Made by a program: the position numbers and the translations under genes. A stretch of 64,000 bases of DNA from Notamacropus eugenii (lineage: Eukaryota; Chordata; Mammalia; Diprotodontia; Macropodidae): positions 58,017,256-58,081,255 of the forward strand of contig NC_092876.1 in NCBI RefSeq assembly GCF_028372415.1, written 5' to 3'. The notes beneath the pieces were generated by a model. The model made no database searches, was not told where the DNA came from, and saw only the letters and a list, made by a program, of their open reading frames with translations. This document shows positions 54,376 through 64,000 of the stretch, one piece after another; within the stretch, counting starts at the first letter, position 1, and each line of letters starts with the position of its first letter.

Positions 54376-55525
54376 AGGTCTTTGCAGGTACTCACTTAGA
54401 GTGAGGCAACACCCTTTCATTGAACAGGCCTGTTTAAGAAGTAGCCAGGGCATGGCCCTTTAATGCAGTCAAGAAAAACAAAGACATCAGGCTGGGTGGG
54501 AAAGAGCAACGGTTACTATTGATAATCAGTGTAAAGCTAGGGGTGTCCAGGAGTCCTTGGCAGGGACCTCTTGGAGTCCTAGTTTCAGAGTGTAGTAGGT
54601 TGAAGGTTTTGGGAGAAGACAAGGTATGACAACCAAAAAAAGACTCTTGCCAGACCCCTGCCAGGGGTAGAAGGGGAAGTCCCCATCTTCCATGTCAGAG
54701 AAAGGATGAGGAACAGAAAGGGGAGCCTTAGCCTAGTTATCATAACTAGGAAAGCTTTTGAGCTACAAGAACAGGAAGGTGGCAAATGCTGCCAGTAGCT
54801 CTCATGAGGGCACCAGCTTCCCTTCCACACTAAGGCAGCCTATGGGTATGTTATAAAAGCAGAGATAGTTCAAAAACTGGCTGACGTTCTTTTAACTGGT
54901 CTTCAGCTTGTTTAGATCACACAATTGAGTGTATTGACGGGGAGTAGGGCAAAAAGAATCAAGCTAACTCTTGTTATGGCAAAGAAGTGTAGACGTGGCA
55001 ATTCTGGTTACCGGAATGTCTTTCCTTGTGTGTCTGTTTTCCCTGTGCTATGCATGTGTCCCTGAAAAAAGTTTGATGCACGGGGCCAGGCTGTAAGCTG
55101 CCTGAGGTCTCAAGCATGGATCATCGGCAAGTTACCGAATCCCCTAACTGGGAAGTCATTGCCAACTATATCTTCGACCTCAATTTCTGTCCTCTTCTTT
55201 ATCTGTCTGGGCCAACCTATGTCAGATCTGAATCATGGAACCTTGACCCCAAGCTAACTTCCAGAAGTAAAAGTCATGTTTTCGCATTTCAAGTTCTAAA
55301 CATCTTATTCTATTTAGGTCATAAAGCCTCCTTGAATATAATCCCAGATGGACCCATCTTATCCCAAATTATGTTCCAGAGTGAGCAGCATTGCCATGAG
55401 CATGTACCAGATGCATTCAACAAGCCCACATTTTAAATAATGCCTTTGTCTTGCTCTCATCCTACCCCCATCTTGTCCCTTTTCCCAATTTCTCCTTAAA
55501 AAAATATATACGTGCCCTAGTTGTT
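54376..55525. other. Unassigned intergenic sequence, about 1.15 kb
   Basis: No repeat family or exon is recognised. A 106-codon frame at 55116-55436 starts with MDHRQVTESPNWEVIAN but resembles nothing I know. Confidence 0.4.
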
Positions 55526-55529
55526 CCCA

Positions 55530-55930
55530 GAGGACTATTAACTATGAATAATTTATCCTGGAAATTTGTTATGTTAGAATTACCAATTAGATATGATTAT
55601 AACTTACCATGGCTAACTCTGCACTAGTGATGGAAATCTGAATCCCATTAAAATCAAATTAGCATATATTAAAGCAAAGAGGGTTTTTCTGCACAGCACT
55701 AGCAGTTTATAGCCATGCCAGGCCTGGCCTGTGGAGATGGTGCCCACTTCTGCATGCATACCACGATGTCAATGGCACCCAGGTGCGTGCCAGGATGGCT
55801 GGTGGACTGCAGCTCTCCTCTGGAGCAGAGACCAGATGGTCTTTTCTATGTCAAAGGAGCTTGCTTGCTCCTGAGGTAGGCATGGCGTTCAAGGCTCTAT
55901 TCCCTTATAAAAGAAACAACTGATTAGAGT
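55530..55930. promoter_or_regulatory. Candidate conserved non-coding element, TAAT-rich
   Basis: Repeat-free DNA with 'gaattaccaattagatatga' and 'cattaaaatcaaattagcat', several TAAT/ATTA cores, followed by a GC-richer half with 'gccaggcctggcctgtgg'. Looks like preserved enhancer DNA; not proven. Confidence 0.4.
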
Positions 55931-55934
55931 TTCT

Positions 55935-56295
55935 TCTACTTGGTTCAAGAAACTGCAGTGTCTTCCTTTCACCTAATGAAAACAAAGCCTGCTTATTTGG
56001 TCAGTGGTTAGCACATGTGTCAGAAGTCATATCAGGCTCCCCTGAGGGCCAATTAGCTCCCCTCTGTAAGCCTGGATGGTGGGCCAGGTGCATCTTCCTG
56101 TCACTCCACCTCCTCTTCAGATACCCCCTCACCTAATTCTTTGCTTCACCCAAGTTACTGACCATGTCATCCTCTGAAGCCACATCTCCCTTGGACCTCC
56201 CTCTGAGCTCTGGCCCAGGCTCCTTGCCTCCACTGATTTATTCTCCACTGTGCCTTTCAAGCTATATTCAACAGTCATAGAAGGTTATGATACTG
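55935..56295. other. Unassigned intergenic sequence
   Basis: No element seen. Confidence 0.4.
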
Positions 56296-56299
56296 AAAG

Positions 56300-56545
56300 G
56301 TCTACATCACGTCATCTGTCCATCTATCTATCCATCTATAATCTTATTTGAGCCTCACACAACCTTGTAAGGTGGGCACTGTAGGTGTTATTATCCACAT
56401 TTTACAAAAAGGCTGAGGTCCACAAAGGATTGAGTGACTTGTCCATGGTCCCATAGTGAGTGTAGGAGGTGAAATTTGAACCCATGTTTCTCATGACTTC
56501 AAAATAGGTCCTCATTTCATTATACTATACTGCCTGCAGGACTTG
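56300..56545 (-). mobile_element. MIR-type SINE
   Basis: 'ttatttgagcctcacacaac', 'tgagtgacttgtccatggtc', 'aatttgaacccatgtttctc'. Confidence 0.75.
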
Positions 56546-56574
56546 GATCATAGAACTATAAAGTCATAAATAAA

Positions 56575-56985
56575 AGGGATCTTACAGTATAAAATATCGG
56601 AACAAGGAGGACACTTAGAACATAGGATGTCAGGGCTGGGAGGCCCCTTAAAACACAGTGTCAGGGCTGGGAGGTCCCTTAGAACACAGAATGGCAGAGC
56701 TGAGAGAGATCTTAGAACTCAGGATGTCAAGGCTGGGAGGGGCCTTAGAACACAAAATGTCAGAGGTAGAAGGGACCTTAGAACACAGAATGGCAGAGCT
56801 GAGAGGGACCTTAGAACTCAGGATGTTAGGGTTGGGAGGGGCCTTAGAACATAGGATGTCAGCTTAGAGGGCTCCTTGGAACATAGAATATCAGAGCTGG
56901 GAGGGAACTTAGAACATAGAATGTCAGGGCTAAGGGATCCCTTAGAACACAGAGTGTCAGGGCTGGGAGAAACCATAGACAGACA
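56575..56985 (+). repeat. 33 bp tandem repeat array, about 12 units
   Basis: Units such as 'agaacacagaatggcagagc' + 'tgagagggacctta'. Two unit types alternate: one with 'gaatggcagagctgagag', one with 'ggatgtcaaggctgggag'. This indicates amplification of two-unit (66 bp) blocks. The 11-residue-period frames in this stretch are artefacts. Confidence 0.9.
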
Positions 56986-56989
56986 AATA

Positions 56990-57115
56990 AAGTCAGCATT
57001 TCTTAAACTCTTACGTAGTGCCAGGCACTGTGATAAATAGTGGGACTTCAAATACAAGGAACCAATACAGTCCCTGCTCTGAAGGAGTTTATATTCTAAT
57101 GGGGGAAGTGTCTTG
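56990..57115 (-). mobile_element. L2 LINE 3' end
   Basis: 'cttacgtagtgccaggcact' to 'tctgaaggagtttatattct'. Confidence 0.8.
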
Positions 57116-57149
57116 AGGGCCTAGTTCCAGGTATGACAAGGAGAAAGGT

Positions 57150-57365
57150 CACCTGTTCCAAGAGGAGAATCCAAATTTCAAGTGAAGATGAAAAGTCAGA
57201 GGCAGAAGGCACCTTAGAGATGGCCTGATCCTATCATTCCCCTCATAGGAAGACAGAGAAGGCCACAGGTAGGCAGTGACATTCCTGGGGTCATGTAGCT
57301 TTGAGGCACCCCACAGGAATGGGAGGTTAACCCAGTGCTTCAGACCACTCTGCCTCAGAGTCATC
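57150..57365 (-). mobile_element. CORE SINE, degraded
   Basis: 'caccttagagatggcctgat' and 'cacaggtaggcagtgacatt'. Confidence 0.55.
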
Positions 57366-57369
57366 AAAC

Positions 57370-58825
57370 TGTGAAGTTTCTAACTTTAGACATCATTTTA
57401 TTCCTTATTTTGTGTGTCTCTTTGATTGTCCTTCTCGTTCACATTTTGATTAAGTTCATAATTAAAGTAATGGAGGCTCCAGGCCACCTGACTCAGCACT
57501 AGACCCCACCTCCTGGCTAATCAGAGGACTCCTCCCTCTTGCATGAAAAGCCTAGAACTAGAATTTTATACACACATGGATCTAGTATGAGTCAGGTAAG
57601 ACTTTGTCCCAGGTACCCACTTCCACAAGTGAGTCCTGGCCAACTGGTCCTTCACTCAGTCCACTGGCTGCCTCCCTCCAGGGTCCTGTGGGTTCAGGGT
57701 CCCCAATGTGCCATTTTGCCTGGGGACCCATATCACAAAGAACACAGAATCATGGGATCATCACGGGGCAGGTCAGTGGCAAAGATGCCATGTTCCAATC
57801 CCCATAATCTCTCACCTTAATTAACCCAGCCTTGGCCTTCCCCAATCCCTATCATCCTCTGGAACCCTCTTTCATGGGTGTCCTGCTCTCACACATCCCT
57901 TCCATCTCCTGGTACTCACTGACTTTCTCCAGAATCTCTTGGCCCCATCTCTAAGGCCAGCAGCTTCTCTCATACCCATTGATACATGAGGCCAGAACAG
58001 TCTGCATACTCTTCACTCCCCTGTAATATACCTTCAGACCCTGCCTCTGCCACCATTATTCAACACCTCCTTCCCTTCCTTTAAAGTCTACTAAAGTCTA
58101 CTCCATGATGTCCAGGTGTTGGTTGCTATGCCTTGATAAATCTCCAGGTGACTCCTTCCTCCCTAAAAAGTCTAGTAATTGAATTGAAGTCTTTTTTTCA
58201 CTTTAACCCCTACCTCCTTCAAATGCCCTGGTCTAATTCCTCAACTTCCCCAGTGTCCATCACTTTTTCTTCCAGTCTTCTTCATGCACAGGGGGGCACA
58301 TGCCTTAGAAGAACCCCTCCTCTCTCCCCTGAAAAACTAAATTTGTCTTAGACACTAAAATTCCTGAGTACAGATCTGCTCAGCCATCAGCATCTGACCT
58401 CACCTTTTATGGATGAGGAAACTCGAGCCCAGAAAGGGAGAATGAATTACATGACAGATAGAAGGAGCATAGTCTTGGGGCATGGAACCCCAAATTCTGC
58501 TTTCTTCCCGCAATGTCATTTATAATATGTAACCCCAGTCCCGCAGACCATTGATATGGAACCCTCTCCTCATTGGTGAAAATCAGTGCTCCATGTCTTC
58601 ATGGAGGGTGAGGTAGAATTGTTGAGAGTGAGAAGAAAAAGAGACCTGTTCTTCAGGATTCAGGGACTTCACATTTCCATTTTTGACAGAGAAAATAGGC
58701 GTATCACTGAAAGGGGAAAAAGACTAGTAAGAAGCCCACTTGTAGGACTTGGATCATGTTTGTATCATTACATTAGAGACTTTGGGGAGTTTTCCCCTGG
58801 GTGAGATCTGCAGAGCTGGGTTCCC
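57370..58825. other. Unassigned intergenic sequence, about 1.45 kb
   Basis: Mostly unrecognised. A SINE remnant ('gatgaggaaactcgagccca') lies near 58410-58520. Pyrimidine-rich DNA at 57830-58330 might be an old LINE 3' end, but I cannot place it. Confidence 0.35.
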
Positions 58826-58829
58826 TCAC

Positions 58830-59070
58830 TCCTAATGGAAGGCCTCCTAATTTAATCTGTATCGTCTGGCATGTATTCTCATGTGAACATTTTGATTTCT
58901 TTTGCTATTGATTTGGATAAATGAGTTTCTTTGCTACTTGTCGTATTACGGAAATAGCATCTGAAGGGAAAGAGGTCATCCCCTTGTGCAGAGAACTTGA
59001 AGTTCTCTATTTCCTGTTAATCCCAAAAGTTTAACGCAAACCTCAAAACTGCATCCCTTACCTAGACTAA
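58830..59070. promoter_or_regulatory. Candidate conserved non-coding element
   Basis: Repeat-free, AT-rich, complex DNA around 'ttgctattgatttggataaa' and 'gtcgtattacggaaatagca'. No coding potential. Confidence 0.35.
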
Positions 59071-59294
59071 CAAAATTTAAGGGAGCAGATAGGTAGAATT
59101 CTAGCCTGGTATTCACTCCCTCACAGAGGTCCTAACCTCCTCCTTCCCCTCCTGGCAGGAATCAAAGCTTCCCTTGGAGAAGGATGGGAGGAGGAGACAC
59201 TAGAGATGTCTATTCTTGCCTCCCTGTGAGTCACACATAACACCTCATGCTAACATGCACCCCATACAGGAATATAGGATACTAGATTTAGAGT

Positions 59295-59460
59295 TAGGAG
59301 TTCATCTAGTCTGATTCTTTCATTTTACAGATGAGGAAACTGAGGCACAAAAAGGTTAAGCAACTTTCTAAACCAGGGTCATGCAGCTAGTCATTGTCAG
59401 AGGCAGGATTTCAAACCAGGGCTCCAACTCCAAACCCAATTCTCCTTCCACTGCCTCATT
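59295..59460 (-). mobile_element. CORE SINE
   Basis: TTTTACAGATGAGGAAACTG and 'aggcaggatttcaaaccagg'. Confidence 0.8.
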
Positions 59461-59473
59461 TATCTTCAGCGTT

Positions 59474-59790
59474 GGGGCAGCTAGGTGGTACAGTGGATAG
59501 AGCACCAGTGCAGGAGTCAGGAGGACCTGAGTTCAAATCTCACCTCAGACACTTGACACTCACTAGCTGTGTGACCTTGGGCAAGTTACTTAACCCCAAT
59601 TACCGCATTCTAGGTCATCTCCAGTCATCCTGATGAATATCTGGTCACTGGATTCAAATGGCTCTGGAGGAGAAGTGAGGCTGGTAACCTGCATAGCCCT
59701 CCCTCACTCAAAAACAAAGTCAACGGCAAGTCATATCATTATTTCTCTGATGGCATGGTCTTCTTCGGCAATGAAGGACGAACACACACA
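59474..59790 (+). mobile_element. RTE-tailed tRNA SINE, full length, 13 bp target duplication
   Basis: 317 bp from GGGGCAGCTAGGTGGTACAG to an ACACACACA end. Flanks TATCTTCAGCGTT (59461-59473) and TATCCTCAGCGTT (59791-59803) differ at one base. The tail part (from 'gtcatctccagtcatcctga') is shared with the truncated reverse copies at 25557 and 54165. It is among the youngest insertions in the window. Confidence 0.95.
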
Positions 59791-59804
59791 TATCCTCAGC
59801 GTTA

Positions 59805-60335
59805 AACATGAAGAATAGGAGCTTTCTGAGGTGTTCTTATCCCCACCCTCCAGGTTCCCTCTCCTGGGCCAGGCAGATAATTATTAACAATATTAATAGG
59901 AATGCTTACATGGCACAACCGTTTGTCCTAAAAACTCTGGGGTGCTTCATAAGCAGGAAGAGCTCTCCTCCCCCCTTCCAGCCCTCTAGCACCAAAGGCA
60001 GGAAGATGTGCAAAATTAACTCATTTATCCATCCTCCTCACTGGGAAGGGCTTCTACACCTCGATCTCAGCCATGAAATTGTCGTGGTTTATCATGCCCT
60101 CGACACTTGGACTACAAAGCTGGACTGGTAGTTTCAGGGACTTTGGGGGAATGTGAAAGAAAGATAGCTTCCTATAAGGCAAAGGGGGAGTAGGGGGATG
60201 GACCCAGGCTTGATGTCCTCTGACCCAAAGTGAGAGTTAGGACCACTCAGAGTTGCAGAGGAACAGCTGGGGGATGGTTGAACTCAAAGTCCCCAAGCCT
60301 GGACCCATTCTGCCACTCTCTACCTATAGTATATA
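59805..60335. other. Unassigned intergenic sequence
   Basis: Repeat-free; the stretch 60000-60130 ('ccatgaaattgtcgtggttt') looks complex and could be preserved. Confidence 0.4.
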
Positions 60336-60339
60336 GACC

Positions 60340-60500
60340 TAAGGCAACAAGCATTTATTAAGCTTTTACTGTGTGCCAGCCACTGTGATAGAGATACAAA
60401 AACAAACAAAAAGAAAGGCAGTCCCTGCCCTGGAGTTGCTTACAATCTAAGAGAGAACAGGACACAATAAGAAAAGAGAGAAGTCTGGGAGATGAAGGAA
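60340..60500 (-). mobile_element. L2 LINE 3' end
   Basis: 'acaagcatttattaagcttt' to 'gttgcttacaatctaagaga'. Confidence 0.8.
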
Positions 60501-60504
60501 GGAG

Positions 60505-60930
60505 TGAGCAAGACCAACCTGGACATTTCCTTAAGATGGAGGTTCTGGGAGGAATTGATCAATCAATGGAAGAGGTTGCAGTGGTAGGGACACTTCCAGG
60601 ATGAGAAACCTGTTGGAACATAGTGGGAAAAGGTGTCTGGAAAGTCAGGAGTATAGCCTAGAAGGGAATGAAGGAGAATTATCAGCTTCAGCAAATCCTT
60701 TTGCTCCTCCACCAAATGAGCTGAGATGCCCCAAACTAACCTCCTCAGAGACTGTGATTCTCAGTCCTTCTACTCAAGTCAGAAATCAAGTGGTCAGAAC
60801 CTTGCAGGGCAATGCATTCTGTGGATTTCTGTGGCAGTGGACAATTTTACAGAATGATAAGATCTTGGAGTTGGAAAAGACCTCAGAGGTGATCTAAACA
60901 GGAAATCCCTCAGAAAGATCCCAGACAATT
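60505..60930. other. Unassigned intergenic sequence
   Basis: A short SINE-end unit occurs near 60850-60895; otherwise unassigned. Confidence 0.4.
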
Positions 60931-60934
60931 TGCC

Positions 60935-61165
60935 TCCTTGGAGTCAGGAAGACCTAGATTTGAAGCCCATCTCAAACACTAGCTGTGTGACTTCTAGGAA
61001 AAGCCCCTAACCTCTGTCTGCCACTGTTTTCTCATCTGTAAAATGGGAAGGATAATAGCACCTCCCTCACAAGCTTGTTAAGAGGATCAAAGAGATTATA
61101 TTAGCAAGGGGTTCTGCAAATCCGCAAGCACAGTATAAACGTCAATAACTATCTTTGCTGTCACT
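60935..61165 (+). mobile_element. MIR-type SINE, full length
   Basis: 'gagtcaggaagacctagatt', 'tgttttctcatctgtaaaat', 'atagcacctccctcacaagc'. Confidence 0.8.
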
Positions 61166-62087
61166 GAGTCTTCCTTGCCTGTAACAAGAGGGTAACAGAA
61201 AGGGGATCCGTATGACAGAAGAAAGTTCTAGAATTTTAGAAATGCTGTTTTATCCAGGTCAGGGTTGAAAGAAACAGGGCCTTTTTTGTCTGAACTCCTC
61301 TCCTACATGACTACTTCTTTCCTGTCATTTGCCTTGCCTCCATTCAGACACACCTAGAAATTCAAGAAAAGATACCCAGAGGTCTGGAATGTTTTTAAAA
61401 AACCTCTTACAGGGGGGAGGAGCCAAGATGGCGGAGTAGAAAGATACACATATGCTAGCTCCAAACCCACAGCCCATAAATTACCTGTAAAGAAGAACTC
61501 CCAACAAATTCTGGAGCAGCAGAAGCCACAGAACAATGGAGCAGATGAGATTTCTGATCCAGAGAGCCCTGAAAAACTGACCTGAAGGGTCCGTCATGCA
61601 ATAGATCCTGAGCGGAGCCTAGCCCTGCCTTGGCCCTGTGGCACTGAGAGGAGCAGATCAGAGCAGGCTTCAGGGACAGAATCTCCTGCAACTGCACAGG
61701 TCCCTCCACCCACAGGTGACAAGGGTCAGTGAAAGAGTCTTTTTGGGTGGCCGAGAGGGGAGTGGGGTGTCCCCATGGCTCGGGCCCCCTCAGGAGGCAG
61801 CAGCAGGGGTGGCAGCAGACAGAGGCTCCCAAAGCAGGCAGGAGCTCGGATCCATTGTTGAAGGTCTGCGCATAAATCCCCTGAGGGAACTGAGTCCCGT
61901 GTCATGGCCCTGCCCCCACCTGAGCACCTGAACTTAATCTCACACTGAATAGCAGCCCCACCCCTGCCCAAAGCCCTGAGGCTGGGAAGCAGCATTTGAA
62001 TCTCAGACCCCAAGTGCTGGCTGGGAGGATCTGGAGGCCAGGTGGGTGTGAAGAGGAAGCTCAGAAGTCAAGTCACTGGCTGGGAAA

Positions 62088-63188
62088 ATGCCCAGAAAAG
62101 GGAAAAAAAATAAGACCATAGAAAATTACTTTCTTGGTGAACAGATATCTCCTCCCTTCCTTTCTGATGAGGAAGAACAATGCTTACCATCAGGGAAAGA
62201 CGTAGAAATCAAGTCTTCTGTATCCCAAACATCCAAAACAAATATTCCATGGGCTCAGGCCATGAAAGAGCTCAAAAAGGATTTTGAAAATCAAGTTAGA
62301 GAGGGGGAGGAAAAACTGGGAAGAGAAATGAGAAAGATGCAAGAAAAGCATGAAAAGCAGGTCAACACCTTGCTAAAGGAGACCCAAAAAAATGCTGAAG
62401 AAAATAACACCTTGAAAAATAGGCTAACTCAATTAGCAAAAGAGGTTCAAAAAGCCAATGAGGAGAAGAATGCTTTCAAAAGCAGAATTAACCAAATGGA
62501 AAAGGAGGTTCAAAAGCTCACTGAAGAAAATAGTTCTTTCAAAATTAGAATGGAACAGATGGAGGCTAATGACTTTATGAGAAACCAAGAAATCACAAAA
62601 CAAAACCAAAAGAATGAAAAAATAGAAGATAATGTGAAATATCTCATTGGAAAAACAACTGACCTGGAAAATAGGTCCAGGAGAGACAATTCAAAAATTA
62701 TGGGACTACCTGAAAGCCATGATCAAAAAAAGAGCCTAGACATCATCTTTCATGAAATTACCAAGGAAAACTGCCCTGATATTCTAGAACCAGAGGGCAA
62801 AATAAGTATTCAAGGAATCCACTGAGCACCGCCTGAAAGAGATCCAAAAAGAGAAACTTCTAGGAACATTGTGGCCAAATTCCAGAGTTCCCTGGTCAAG
62901 GAGAAAATATTGCAAGCAGCTAGAAAGAAACAATTCAAGCATTGTGGGAATACAATCAGGATAACACAAGATTGAGCAGCTTCTATATTAAGGTATCGAA
63001 GGGCATGGAATAGGATATTCCAGAAGTCAAAGGAACTAGAACTAAAACCAAGAATCACCTACCCAGCAAAACTGAGTATAATACTTCAAAGGCAAAAATG
63101 GTCTTTCAATGAAATAGGGGACTTTCAAGCATTCTTGATGAAAAGACCAGAGCTGAAAAGAAAATTTGACTTTCAAACACAAGAATGA
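62088..63188 (+). pseudogene. HAL1 ORF1 (L1 ORF1p-like), full frame with two stops
   Basis: The frame from ATG 62088 to TGA 63186-63188 is 366 codons with no frameshift. Two in-frame TGA codons interrupt it at codons 246 (62823) and 296 (62973). Order: basic start MPRKGKKNKTIENYF, coiled coil at about residues 60-180, RNA-binding middle (TDLENRSRRDNSKIMGLPES at about 191-210), and C-terminal domain (RITYPAKLSIILQ near residue 322). Residues about 104-160 contain 21-residue repeats. L1 ORF1p forms trimers that coat L1 RNA. Here it would have to borrow the ORF2 enzyme from full L1 elements. Confidence 0.88.
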
Positions 63189-63325
63189 AGAGAAGCATGA
63201 AAAGGTAAACAGCAAAGAGAAGTCATATAAGGGACGTATAAAAGTTGAACTGTTTACATTCCTACATGGAAAGACAATATTTGTAACTCTTGAAACTATT
63301 CAGTATCTGGGTACTGGGTGGGATT

Positions 63326-63328
<3 letters not shown>

Positions 63329-63372
<44 letters not shown>
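63329..63372. repeat. (CA)n microsatellite in HAL1 3' UTR
   Basis: About 22 CA units, at the same relative place as the tetranucleotide repeat of copy 1. Confidence 0.95.
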
Positions 63373-63376
<4 letters not shown>

Positions 63377-64000
63377 GACAGAGTGCACAGAGTGAATTGA
63401 AGAGGATGGGATCATATCTCAAAAAAATGAAATCAAGCAGTGAGAGAGAAATATATTGGGAGGAAAAAGGGAGAAATGGAATGGGGCAAATTATATCTCA
63501 TAAAAGAGGTAAGCATAAGACTTTTTAGTGGAGAGAAAAAGAGGGGAGGTGAGAGAAAAATATGAAGTTTACTCATCACATTCAACTAAAGGAAGGAATA
63601 AAATGCAAACTCATTTTGGTATGAAAACCTATCTTACAATACAGGAAAGTGGGGGAGAAGGGGTTAAGCAGGGAGGGGGGTATGATGGAAGGGAGGGCAA
63701 TGTGAGGAGGGAGCAATTTGAAGTCAACACTTGGGGAGGGACAGGATCCAAAGAAAGAATAGAAGCAATGGGGGGCAGGATAGAATGGAGGGAAATATAG
63801 TTAGTCTTACACAACACGACTATTATGGAAGTCATTTGCAAAACTGCACAGATATGGCCTATATTGAATTGCTTGCCTTCCAAAGGAAATGGGTGGGGAG
63901 GGAGGGATGAAGAGAAGTTGGAACTCAAAGTTTTAGGAACAACTGTTGAGTATTGTTCTTGCATACAACTAGGAAATAAGAAATACAGGCAATGGGGTAT

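Larger units (their letters stand above)
61413..64000 (+). mobile_element. HAL1 (half-L1) element, copy 3, best preserved, runs off the window
   Basis: Starts GGGGGGAGGAGCCAAGATGG, the usual L1 5' end, so it is not 5' truncated. A GC-rich 5' UTR of about 670 bp is followed by ORF1 at 62088-63188 and then a non-coding 3' UTR that matches the two other HAL1 copies. No ORF2 exists. The 3' end lies past 64000, because copy 1 continues about 500 bp beyond the matching point (including its SINE). Confidence 0.93.

Noticed and set aside
55116-55436. 106-residue frame MDHRQVTESPNWEV...
   Set aside because: No family recognised, no splice or promoter context, and one uninterrupted frame of this length is expected by chance.
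59474-59560. tRNA gene at the head of the SINE
   Set aside because: The region is tRNA-derived but lacks a complete cloverleaf; it is part of a SINE with target duplications.
21226-64000. A neighbouring host gene such as KLHDC7A or PAX7
   Set aside because: No Kelch repeats, paired box or homeobox codons are seen; all long frames trace to repeats.

Overview
This 64 kb window looks like a marsupial nuclear genome. One host gene is recognised: the 3' end of IGSF21 (immunoglobulin superfamily member 21) on the + strand. The marsupial call rests on the repeats: CORE/MIR-type tRNA SINEs throughout, SINEs with BovB/RTE-type tails (one 317 bp copy has a 13 bp target-site duplication), L2 and CR1/L3 LINEs, L1 with a marsupial-type ORF2, and three 'half-L1' (HAL1) elements that carry an ORF1 but no ORF2. 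The RTE-tailed SINE resembles elements known from Australian marsupials, but the species cannot be fixed from the sequence alone.

Layout. Positions 1-13257 are an IGSF21 intron filled with SINEs, L2 pieces, two hAT miniature elements and arrays of a 33 bp repeat. Four IGSF21 coding exons follow: 13258-13343, 13566-13758, 15682-15720 and 20977-21050. They encode the last Ig-like domain and the hydrophobic C-terminal GPI-anchoring signal. A short 3' UTR has an ATTAAA at 21197. From about 21.2 kb to the end I see no other host coding gene, only intergenic sequence.

Repeats. The intergenic part is a stack of dated insertions. At 35.5-43.7 kb a CR1/L3 LINE was split by an endogenous retrovirus fossil (LTRs, Leu-type primer site and polypurine tract all visible, minus strand). 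That was split by a HAL1 element with an 11 bp duplication, which was itself split by a RTE-tailed SINE with an 11 bp duplication. Other clear nests lie at 6.6-7.1, 8.1-8.5, 21.5-21.9, 23.0-24.0, 25.4-26.0 and 30.6-31.3 kb. A 3'-truncated ZBED/Buster-like hAT transposon lies at 52.2-53.9 kb.

Most unusual signals. (1) A dispersed 33 bp tandem repeat occurs at eight loci. It seems to have grown from the end of a SINE, because at five of the eight loci it runs directly into the SINE body. (2) The HAL1 ORF1 at 62088-63188 keeps a 366-codon frame with only two stops, and has 21-residue coiled-coil repeats and a PIP-box-like N-terminus. (3) Several non-repetitive, TAAT-rich or octamer-bearing islands in and downstream of IGSF21 are candidate conserved regulatory elements.
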